A stretch of 7,496 bases of DNA from Sulfurimonas sp. (GTDB taxonomy: Bacteria; Campylobacterota; Campylobacteria; Campylobacterales; Sulfurimonadaceae), in the NCBI GenBank assembly GCA_021157665.1, contig JAGGWE010000038.1:1-7496 (forward strand). The letters are read 5' to 3'. The position numbers and the translations under genes are program-made. The notes below the pieces were generated by a model that saw only the letters and a program-made list of their open reading frames with translations, did not search any database and was not told the origin of the DNA. This document shows positions 1 to 5,997 of this stretch, piece after piece (position 1 is the stretch's first letter; the number at the start of each line of letters is the position of its first letter).

Positions 1-207
1 AGTTGTAGCAGCAGAAGTAATTGTAATACCTCTTTCTTGCTCTTGCTCCATCCAATCCATAGTTGCAGCACCATCATGTACTTCACCAATTTTATGCTCA
101 ACACCCGTATAGAATAAAATTCTTTCAGTTGCTGTAGTTTTACCTGCATCAATGTGAGCAGCAATACCGATGTTTCTTACATCATTTAATTTGTGACTTC
201 TTGCCAT
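1..207 (-). CDS. fusA: Elongation factor G, N-terminal part (runs off the window)
   Basis: This is the start of the GTPase that drives tRNA-mRNA translocation on the ribosome. Only the first 69 residues are present, against roughly 700 for the family; the frame is open through base 1. The protein opens MARSHKLNDVRNIGIAAHID. The P-loop (G1) is AHIDAGKTT at residues 17-25, with Lys23 and Thr24 for nucleotide phosphates and Mg. Next come ILFYTG (30-35), the conserved switch I stretch HKIGEVHDGAATMDWMEQE (38-56), and the G2 motif RGITI (59-63), whose Thr62 binds Mg. The ATG is set by an AAGG Shine-Dalgarno at 216-219 and by alignment with known EF-G starts. Residue 26 is Ala, where E. coli EF-G has Thr. 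It is the last gene of an rpsL-rpsG-fusA unit, 130 bases after rpsG, and that gap contains two hairpins and a possible promoter. Identity is certain; the rest of the protein is unseen. Confidence 0.97.
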   Translation of the reverse strand, partial: MARSHKLNDVRNIGIAAHIDAGKTTATERILFYTGVEHKIGEVHDGAATMDWMEQEQERGITITSAATT

Positions 208-240
208 ATTTAGTACCTTGTTTAAGTTAGTTGAGAGATA

Positions 241-281
241 ACCTCTTTTATAAATAAAGTATCTTTACTTACAAAAGAGGT
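241..281 (-). promoter_or_regulatory. Long 19-bp RNA hairpin in the fusA leader
   Basis: Arms 241-259 and 263-281 fold around the 3-base loop 260-262. On the plus strand the stem has two A/C mismatches (250/272 and 254/268). In minus-strand RNA both become U-G wobbles, so all 19 positions pair. This direction bias suggests the structure acts in the rpsG-fusA transcript. No U-run follows it (the next bases are TATCTCTC), so it is not a classical intrinsic terminator. It ends 33 bases before the fusA ATG and leaves the Shine-Dalgarno free. Possible roles are a stabilising 5' end, an RNase III or other processing site, or a regulatory stem. The structure is seen; the function is inference. Confidence 0.6.
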
Positions 282-287
282 GTCAAT

Positions 288-293
288 ATTATA
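288..293 (-). promoter_or_regulatory. Candidate -10 box for an internal fusA promoter
   Basis: The minus strand reads TATAAT, a perfect sigma-70 -10 hexamer, preceded by a T-rich stretch (minus strand, about 306-316). No convincing -35 box is present, which is usual in Campylobacterota, whose housekeeping promoters rely on the -10 and on T-rich periodicity. The predicted start, about 7 bases downstream, falls near base 281, the first base of the 19-bp hairpin. The DNA is very A+T rich, so a chance match is quite possible. Confidence 0.35.
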
Positions 294-295
294 TT

Positions 296-319
296 GCTAA
301 AGAGAAAAATCTCTTTAGC
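296..319 (-). other. Hairpin just downstream of rpsG
   Basis: This is a perfect 10-bp stem, arms 296-305 and 310-319, with a 4-base loop that reads TTTT on the minus strand. It starts 18 bases after the rpsG stop codon, a usual position for a 3' stabiliser or terminator. The bases that follow in the transcript are AATATAATATT, which is A/U-rich but not a U-run, so termination would be weak at best. It could protect the 3' end of rpsL-rpsG mRNA after processing, or lower readthrough into fusA. Confidence 0.5.
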
Positions 320-337
320 GATGTTAAAAAGTGTAGA

Positions 338-805
338 TTACCAACGATAATGAGCAAATGCTTTATTAGCTTCTGCCATACGGTATGTATCTTCTTTTTT
401 CTTGAATGCTGAACCTTTGTCAGTTGCAGCTTCCATAAACTCATTAGCTAATCTCTCGGCCATAGTTCTTTCATTTCTACTACGAGCAGCGTCAATTAAC
501 CATCTGAGGGCTAAAGACTGTTGACGTACCGGGCGTACTTCTACTGGAACTTGATAAGTAGCACCACCAACACGGCGACTTTTTACTTCGATAATCGGTT
601 TAATATTCTCGACAGCTTCATTAAATGTGTCTATACCAGTTTTTTCACCACGAGAGCTAATGATATCCATTGCACTGTAGATAATTTTTTCTGCTATTGA
701 TTTCTTACCATCTAACATTACTTTATTTATAAATTTCGTCAGCATTTTGCTTCCATAAACTGGATCTGGCATTACTGGACGAGTGGGAGCTTTTCTTCTT
801 CTCAT
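338..805 (-). CDS. rpsG: 30S ribosomal protein S7
   Basis: S7 is a primary assembly protein of the 30S head. It binds the 3' major domain of 16S rRNA and lines the E-site and mRNA exit path. The 155 residues match the usual bacterial length of about 155-156. Recognisable parts are the basic N-terminus MRRRKAPTRP, the helix with FINKVMLDGKKSIAEKI (25-41), the RNA-contacting beta hairpin with RRVGGATYQVPVEVRP (77-92), the helix RQQSLALRWLIDAARSR (94-110), and the C-terminus ANKAFAHYRW. The ATG follows a strong Shine-Dalgarno, AGAAGGAAA at 812-820, six bases upstream, and the stop is TAA. It lies 118 bases after rpsL and 130 before fusA, the normal str order. In E. coli S7 represses its operon by binding the S12-S7 gap; whether that applies here is unknown. 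No defects are seen. Confidence 0.98.
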   Translation of the reverse strand: MRRRKAPTRPVMPDPVYGSKMLTKFINKVMLDGKKSIAEKIIYSAMDIISSRGEKTGIDTFNEAVENIKPIIEVKSRRVGGATYQVPVEVRPVRQQSLALRWLIDAARSRNERTMAERLANEFMEAATDKGSAFKKKEDTYRMAEANKAFAHYRW

Positions 806-879
806 TATAAGTTTCCTTCTTCAATTTTTTCAAATTTACTCAAAATTAATCACCTAAGATTAATCCTGTAGCTAGCTTG

Positions 880-906
880 AATATTTGGCTAATTAGCCTT
901 TATATT
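880..906 (-). promoter_or_regulatory. Palindromic stem in the rpsL-rpsG gap (possible S7 control region)
   Basis: A perfect 12-base palindrome, GGCTAATTAGCC at 887-898, is flanked by a further 5-bp pairing (880-884 with 902-906) across a small 2x3 internal loop. Nearby, ATTAATC occurs twice (845-851 and 859-865, 14 bases apart), and AGCTAGCT lies at 870-877 on the minus strand. The 118-base gap 806-923 is long for adjacent ribosomal genes. In E. coli the same intercistronic gap carries the S7 repressor site. The equivalence is position-based inference; I cannot match the E. coli structure by eye. Confidence 0.25.
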
Positions 907-923
907 TTCTAAAAAACAGTTAA

Positions 924-1298
924 CTATTTTTTAGGACGCTTTGTACCATATTTAGATCTAGCAACCATACGGTTAGCAACACCAGCAGTATCTAACGCAC
1001 CACGAACGATGTGATATTTAACACCAGGTAAATCTTTAATACGACCACCACGAACTAGAACTATCGAGTGCTCTTGAAGGTTATGACCCTCACCACCGAT
1101 ATATGAAATAACTTCAAAACCTGAACTTAATCTAACTTTTGCAACTTTTCTTAAAGCCGAGTTAGGTTTTTTTGGTGTAGTCGTATAAACACGAGTACAT
1201 ACACCACGACGCTGTGGACATGAAACAAGAGCAGGAGATTTTGATTTTTTAATCACTCTCTTACGCTCATTACGAATCAATTGATTGATTGTAGGCAT
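924..1298 (-). CDS. rpsL: 30S ribosomal protein S12
   Basis: S12 sits at the 30S decoding centre, contacts helices 18, 27 and 44 of 16S rRNA, and controls accuracy. The 124 residues equal the E. coli length. Clear motifs are MPTINQLIR at the start, CPQRRGVCTRVYTTTPKKPN (27-46), SYIGGEGHNLQEHS (65-78) and RGGRIKDLPGVKYH (83-96), with the basic tail SKYGTKRPKK. Lys43 and Lys88, the classic streptomycin-resistance positions, are both wild type. Asp89, the residue beta-methylthiolated in many bacteria, is present. The ATG follows AAGGAA at 1303-1308; the stop is TAG. It is the first gene of the str unit, 181 bases after rpoC, with a candidate promoter in that gap. Nothing looks broken. Confidence 0.98.
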   Translation of the reverse strand: MPTINQLIRNERKRVIKKSKSPALVSCPQRRGVCTRVYTTTPKKPNSALRKVAKVRLSSGFEVISYIGGEGHNLQEHSIVLVRGGRIKDLPGVKYHIVRGALDTAGVANRMVARSKYGTKRPKK

Positions 1299-1334
1299 AC
1301 AATTCCTTTTTACTTAAATTTTCCAGTAGAATAA

Positions 1335-1358
1335 AATTCTCTAATTTTTCAGAGAATT
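1335..1358 (-). other. Small hairpin in the rpsL leader
   Basis: Arms 1335-1342 and 1351-1358 form a perfect 8-bp stem with an 8-base loop; the transcript continues TTTATTC. The upstream arm overlaps the candidate -10 box at 1356-1361, so the stem could form only in RNA reading through from rpoC, not in RNA started at that promoter. It may be a weak readthrough terminator or chance in A+T-rich DNA. Confidence 0.3.
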
Positions 1359-1390
1359 ATAGACACGAGATAATACATAAAAAGTGATTA
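1356..1390 (-). promoter_or_regulatory. Candidate promoter for rpsL-rpsG(-fusA)
   Basis: The minus strand has TATAAT at 1356-1361, with TG four bases before it and T-rich blocks upstream (CTTTTTATG around 1376-1384). That arrangement fits the Campylobacterota housekeeping pattern of a strong -10, no fixed -35 and spaced T-tracts. The predicted start is near base 1349, giving a leader of about 50 bases before the rpsL ATG. The position is right for independent expression of the str genes after the hairpins that follow rpoC. Support is the motif and position only. Confidence 0.45.
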
Positions 1391-1425
1391 AAGTTAGCTT
1401 ATTTTAAGAATTAATTAAAGAAGAG

Positions 1426-1461
1426 TCTTGGCATGTGGGAATTAATTTCCACATACCAAAA
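1426..1461 (-). terminator. Probable rpoC-distal terminator or processing hairpin
   Basis: Arms 1426-1441 and 1446-1461 fold with loop TTAA. In minus-strand RNA the stem has 13 consecutive pairs (two of them U-G), one A/C mismatch at 1448/1439, and two closing A-U pairs. It contains the G+C-richest stem in the intergenic DNA (GTGG with CCAC). The following transcript is CTCTTCTTTAATTAATTCTT, which is U-rich but interrupted. It lies 18 bases after the rpoC stop. It is best read as an imperfect intrinsic terminator that could reduce but not abolish readthrough into rpsL; RNA processing is the alternative. Confidence 0.5.
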
Positions 1462-1465
1462 GAGA

Positions 1466-1490
1466 AAGAAGATTAAAGATTAATCTTCTT
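1466..1490 (-). other. Hairpin spanning the rpoC stop codon
   Basis: An 11-bp perfect inverted repeat (1466-1476 with 1480-1490) with a 3-base loop includes the last rpoC codons and the TAA. The transcript continues TCTCTTTTGG, a pyrimidine-rich stretch, and then enters the hairpin at 1426-1461. A ribosome finishing rpoC would melt this stem, so it could form only after translation clears. It is almost all A-U; the repeat partly reflects the GAAGAAGAT codons of the acidic tail, so function is uncertain. Confidence 0.35.
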
Positions 1491-4400
1491 CAGTTTCAAA
1501 CATAATTTCTTGATCTTTATAAATACCAGTTCCAACAGGAATAGTACGACCAATAATTACATTCTCTTTCAAGTTACTTAAGTCATCAACTTTAGCTGAA
1601 ACTGCAGCCTCTGTTAATACTTTAGTTGTATCTTGGAATGATGCAGCTGAAATGATAGAATCAGCAGAAACTGCAGCACGAGTGATACCAACAAGGAATG
1701 GCTCAGCAATCGATGGACGACCACCAAGACGAATGATTTTTTCATTCTCTGCAGCAAATTTAGCTTTAGATATTAAATCACCTTCAATAAATTTAGTATC
1801 ACCTGATCTAACAATCTTAACCTGTCTTAACATTTGAGTAAAAATTACTTCAATATGTTTATCAGAAATATTTACCCCTTGAGAACGGTAAACTTGCTGA
1901 ACTTCAGATACTAAATAATTATAAAGTGCTTTTACACCCATAATACGAAGTAACTCATGAGAAGAGATAATACCAGTAGTTAATCTCTCACCAGCATGAA
2001 CAAAATCTCCAAGTGCAACAACTGCAACATGAGATTTATCTACAAAATACTCTTTAATCAAGCCTGAATCAGATGCAACTATAATACGAACTTTCCCACG
2101 AAGTGGTTTACCAAAACTAACATTACCATCTATTTCAGAAATAAGAGCAGTTGCTTTTGGACGACGACCCTCAAAAAGTTCAGAAACTCTTGGAAGACCC
2201 CCAGTAATATCTGATGATTTTTGAAGTGCTTTTGGTGTTTTTGCAATTATATCTGCAACTTTAACATCTGCACCATCTTCAACAAATATAGAAGATTTAG
2301 AATCAATAGCATATCTAATAAGTTCTCCATCAGTAGTTGCAAGAACAATTGTTGGCTTATATTCAGCTGGAATATGATCATTAATCATAAGACGAGTTTT
2401 ACCAGTTAATTCATCTAACTGCTCTGTAGCAGTTGTTCCAACAATAATATCTTCATATTTAACAACACCATCACTTTCACAAATAACAGGATTAGAATAT
2501 GGATCCCACTCTGCAATTACAACTGATGTATCACTAGAAGGTTTAGCTAATAAAGTTGAACTATCAACAGGCTCATTATCATCAATAACAATTACAGAAC
2601 CACGAGCAATATAATGTCTTACTGCTTCACGATTGTTAGAATCAACAACGGTTGCAAAAAGACCTTTTTCAATAACTTCATATCCAGCTTTAACACCTTC
2701 AAATCTTTCTAAATAATCACCTTTAAGTAAGAAATACTTAACTGTACCCTCTTCACTAGAAAGGATTTTCTGAGTAACAGGAGCTCCATCTTTAACTGTA
2801 ATTTCAGATGCATATGGGATTCTACTTGGAACATTCCAAGCATCTTTAATAGTTTCAACAATTGACTCATATTCTGATATTTCAGAACCAGATTCATATG
2901 GGAAATAATATTTACCCTCTATCTGTCCACCAACACCAGCAAGTTCATTCGGTTTAGCAATCTCATTTTTACGAAGAGTATAGCGAACAGTTTCCTCTTT
3001 AGATACTAAACTAATTAAAACTTCATCATGTATTGTTTGAATCTCAAGTTTACCACTAAATGGTGCTTTGATTTTAGGTTCAACCAATAATATAGCTGCA
3101 TTTCTACGATTTGCAACAATATTTTTACCCTCTTTAGAAGAGTAAGTTTTAACATTATAATAGCGGATAAAACCTTCTCTATCAGATAAAACTTGTCTCT
3201 CTTGAGCAGTTGAAGAGGCAGTACCACCAACATGGAATGTTCTTAGTGTAAGCTGAGTACCAGGCTCTCCAATTGATTGAGCAGCAATAATACCAACAGC
3301 CTCACCAGTACGAACAATATGACCAGTTGCAAGATTCACACCATAACATAGAGCACAAATTCCATTTGAACTTTTACATGTTGTAGGCGTTCTAATATGA
3401 GCTGATTTGATTCCAGCTTCTGCAATAACTTTAGCAGATACTTCATCAAGTAAAGTTCCCTCAGCAAATAAAATCTCATTTGATATAGGATCAATAATAT
3501 CATCAGCTAAAACTCTACCATTAAGTCTATCTTCTAAAGACTCAATTAAAGTATTTTGATCTTGGATATCTGAAATCTCTATACCTTCGTGAGTATGGCA
3601 ATCGTGCTCAACAATCTTAACATTTTGAGCAACATCAACTAGTTTACGAGTAAGATAACCCGCATTTGCAGTTTTTAGTGCTGTATCGGCAAGACCTTTT
3701 CTAGCACCGTGAGTTGAAATAAAGTACTCAATTACATTAAGACCCTCTTTAAAGTTAGAGATAATTGGAGGCTCAATAATATCACCAGATGGTTTAGCCA
3801 TAAGACCACGCATACCAGCAAGCTGACGAATCTGTGCAGCAGAACCACGAGCACCAGAATCAGCCATCATATGAATAGAGTTAAACCCTTCCTTATCATT
3901 TTCAACAAGAGTCATCATCTCCGAAGCAAGAGTGTTATTTGTATCTGTCCAAACATCAATAATTTTATTATATCTTTCTTGTTCAGTTAAAAGACCAGCT
4001 TCATACTGTTTTTGAATCTCCATAACTTTGTTTTTAGATTCAGCAATTTTTGCCTCTTTCATATCTGGAATTCTAATATCATCTGCAGAGATAGAAACAC
4101 CAGCTTCAGTAGCATGTTTGAAACCTAAATCTTTAAGTTTATCAAGGAAACCAGCAGTTACACCGATACCACCATGCTTTTGAACATAATCAACAATCTC
4201 ATTGATATATTTCTTTTTCATAACTCTATTCCATAATTCTGAAGGAACGAAATCTGGTAAAACAGCTTTAAGAAGCATACGACCAGCAGTAGTATGAATA
4301 ATTCTACCATCATCACGAGTTCTAATTTTTGCATGTAAATCAAGTGCTTTATGCTCTATAGCGATATTAATCTCATCAACATTTGCAAAAAGTTTATTTG

Positions 4401-5997
4401 AACCTTTTACACCATTTTTCTCTAAAGTAATATAGTAAATTCCAAGAACCATATCCTGTGAAGGCGTAGCGATAGCTTTACCTGAAGCAGGAAGTAAAAT
4501 ATTCATAGATGCAAGCATAAGCACTTTACATTCAGCAATTGCAGCTGAAGATAAAGGTACATGAACAGCCATCTGATCCCCATCAAAATCGGCATTAAAT
4601 GCAGCACAAACTAAAGGGTGAAGCTGAATAGCTTTACCATCAATTAGTTTAGGGTGAAATGCTTGAATAGAAAGCTTGTGAAGTGTTGGCGCACGGTTAA
4701 GCATAATTGGATAACCATCAACAATTTCAGCTAGACATTCCCAAACTTCGTTTGTTTTATCTTCAATCATTTTCTTAGCAGCTTTAACTGTAGTTGCATA
4801 ACCTTTATCTTCTAGTTTTGCAATCAAGTGTGGCTTAAATAATTCAAGAGCCATTTTTTTAGGTAATCCACATTCATCCATTCTTAAAGATGGTCCAACA
4901 ACAATTACAGAACGCCCTGAGAAGTCAACACGTTTACCAAGTAGATTTTGACGGAAACGCCCTTGCTTACCTTTAATAATTTCACTTAAAGATTTAAGTG
5001 GGCGTTTGTTAGCACCTTTTACAGCATTAGCACGACGACCATTGTCAAATAGTGCATCTACTGATTCTTGAAGCATTCGCTTTTCATTTCTAACAATAAT
5101 TTCTGGAGCTTCTAGTTCAACTAAACGCTTAAGTCTTTGATTACGATTAATAACACGACGATATAAATCATTTACATCAGAAACAGCAAATTTACCACCA
5201 TCAAGTGATACAAGAGGTCTTAAATCTGGTGGAAGAACAGGCAGAACTGTTAGCATCATCCAAGCAGGATTATTTCCACTATTTAAAAATGACTCAAGTA
5301 CCTTTAATCTTTTAGCAATAGTTTTTCTTTTCGCTTCAGATTTTGTTTCACCAATAGCTTCTTTTAAGTTAGTAAACAAATCCACTAAATCGATAGAATC
5401 AAGTAAATCACGAACAACTTCTCCACCCATACGAGCTTTAAATCCTAGTTCACCAAATCTTGATACAAGTGTACGATACTGCTCTTCATTTAAAACATCA
5501 TACTGAAGAACTGGTGTTTTTGCTTCAGCATCATAATATGCTTCTCCACCAGATTCAACTATATATGCTTCATAATAAAGTACGCGTTCTAAATCTTTCA
5601 TTTTGATACCAAGTAGAGTACCAATTCTTGAAGGTAGTGATGAAACATACCAAATGTGTGCAACAGGAGTTACTAATTCAATGTGTCCCATACGAGTACG
5701 ACGAACTTTAGTAGATGTTACTTCAACACCACATTTTTCACATACTACACCCTTATAACGCATCTTTTTGTATTTACCACAAAGACACTCATAATCCCTT
5801 ACAGGACCAAAGATTTTTGCACAAAAAAGTCCATCACGCTCAGGTTTTAGAGTACGATAGTTAATTGTTTCAGGCTTCTTAACTTCACCATGACTCCATG
5901 ACATAACTTTTTCAGGAGATGCAAGGCGAAATTGCAGTTGTTTAATATCTTTTGGTCTATTCTCTTCTGTTACTTCTACAGGTACTAATTTACTCAT
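1480..5997 (-). CDS. rpoC: RNA polymerase subunit beta'
   Basis: Beta' carries the catalytic Mg site of RNA polymerase and forms the core with alpha and beta. The 1505 residues compare with 1407 in E. coli. In order: the N-terminal zinc-binding domain with Cys71, Cys73, Cys86 and Cys89; the RFRQNLLGKRVDFSGRSV region (347-364) leading to the active site; the catalytic loop NADFDGDQM (468-476) with Asp470, Asp472 and Asp474; the second zinc site Cys800, Cys874, Cys881 and Cys884; the bridge-helix region EGLNVIEYFISTHGARKGLA (751-770); and the trigger loop GEPGTQLTLRTFHVGG (910-925) with catalytic His922, whose other half resumes at DITGGLPRVSELFEGRRP (1263-1280). The roughly 320-residue insertion between these halves is much larger than E. 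coli SI3 (about 188). The ATG lies inside the rpoB end (8-base overlap) with GAGG at 6007-6010 as ribosome site. No frameshift or intein is present. Confidence 0.99.
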   Translation of the reverse strand: MSKLVPVEVTEENRPKDIKQLQFRLASPEKVMSWSHGEVKKPETINYRTLKPERDGLFCAKIFGPVRDYECLCGKYKKMRYKGVVCEKCGVEVTSTKVRRTRMGHIELVTPVAHIWYVSSLPSRIGTLLGIKMKDLERVLYYEAYIVESGGEAYYDAEAKTPVLQYDVLNEEQYRTLVSRFGELGFKARMGGEVVRDLLDSIDLVDLFTNLKEAIGETKSEAKRKTIAKRLKVLESFLNSGNNPAWMMLTVLPVLPPDLRPLVSLDGGKFAVSDVNDLYRRVINRNQRLKRLVELEAPEIIVRNEKRMLQESVDALFDNGRRANAVKGANKRPLKSLSEIIKGKQGRFRQNLLGKRVDFSGRSVIVVGPSLRMDECGLPKKMALELFKPHLIAKLEDKGYATTVKAAKKMIEDKTNEVWECLAEIVDGYPIMLNRAPTLHKLSIQAFHPKLIDGKAIQLHPLVCAAFNADFDGDQMAVHVPLSSAAIAECKVLMLASMNILLPASGKAIATPSQDMVLGIYYITLEKNGVKGSNKLFANVDEINIAIEHKALDLHAKIRTRDDGRIIHTTAGRMLLKAVLPDFVPSELWNRVMKKKYINEIVDYVQKHGGIGVTAGFLDKLKDLGFKHATEAGVSISADDIRIPDMKEAKIAESKNKVMEIQKQYEAGLLTEQERYNKIIDVWTDTNNTLASEMMTLVENDKEGFNSIHMMADSGARGSAAQIRQLAGMRGLMAKPSGDIIEPPIISNFKEGLNVIEYFISTHGARKGLADTALKTANAGYLTRKLVDVAQNVKIVEHDCHTHEGIEISDIQDQNTLIESLEDRLNGRVLADDIIDPISNEILFAEGTLLDEVSAKVIAEAGIKSAHIRTPTTCKSSNGICALCYGVNLATGHIVRTGEAVGIIAAQSIGEPGTQLTLRTFHVGGTASSTAQERQVLSDREGFIRYYNVKTYSSKEGKNIVANRRNAAILLVEPKIKAPFSGKLEIQTIHDEVLISLVSKEETVRYTLRKNEIAKPNELAGVGGQIEGKYYFPYESGSEISEYESIVETIKDAWNVPSRIPYASEITVKDGAPVTQKILSSEEGTVKYFLLKGDYLERFEGVKAGYEVIEKGLFATVVDSNNREAVRHYIARGSVIVIDDNEPVDSSTLLAKPSSDTSVVIAEWDPYSNPVICESDGVVKYEDIIVGTTATEQLDELTGKTRLMINDHIPAEYKPTIVLATTDGELIRYAIDSKSSIFVEDGADVKVADIIAKTPKALQKSSDITGGLPRVSELFEGRRPKATALISEIDGNVSFGKPLRGKVRIIVASDSGLIKEYFVDKSHVAVVALGDFVHAGERLTTGIISSHELLRIMGVKALYNYLVSEVQQVYRSQGVNISDKHIEVIFTQMLRQVKIVRSGDTKFIEGDLISKAKFAAENEKIIRLGGRPSIAEPFLVGITRAAVSADSIISAASFQDTTKVLTEAAVSAKVDDLSNLKENVIIGRTIPVGTGIYKDQEIMFETEED

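Noticed and set aside
804..809. TATAAT overlapping the rpsG start codon on the minus strand
   Set aside because: It would start transcription inside rpsG, after its ribosome site; a chance match in A+T-rich DNA.
909..934. Inverted repeat CTAAAAAA/TTTTTTAG at the rpsL stop, as a terminator
   Set aside because: The stem is almost all A-U with a 10-base loop and would be unstable; it mainly reflects the Lys codons of the S12 tail.
924..1298. Streptomycin-resistance changes in S12
   Set aside because: Lys43 and Lys88 are both present, so the common resistance substitutions are absent.
1652..1837. Plus-strand open frame of 61 codons
   Set aside because: It lies antisense inside the conserved rpoC C-terminal coding region, with no Shine-Dalgarno and no recognisable protein features.
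2221..2409. Plus-strand open frame of 62 codons, rich in Cys, Asn and Phe
   Set aside because: The composition is what the antisense of A+T-rich coding DNA gives; it is fully inside rpoC.
2709..3233. Two minus-strand out-of-frame open frames (2709-2897 and 3015-3233)
   Set aside because: They are shifted frames of the beta' insertion; the rpoC frame is continuous and conserved on both sides, so no frameshift is implied.
1480..5997. Intein or insertion in rpoC explaining its extra length
   Set aside because: No splicing-type Cys/Ser start and His-Asn end flank the extra segment; its position and motifs fit an SI3-type trigger-loop insertion.
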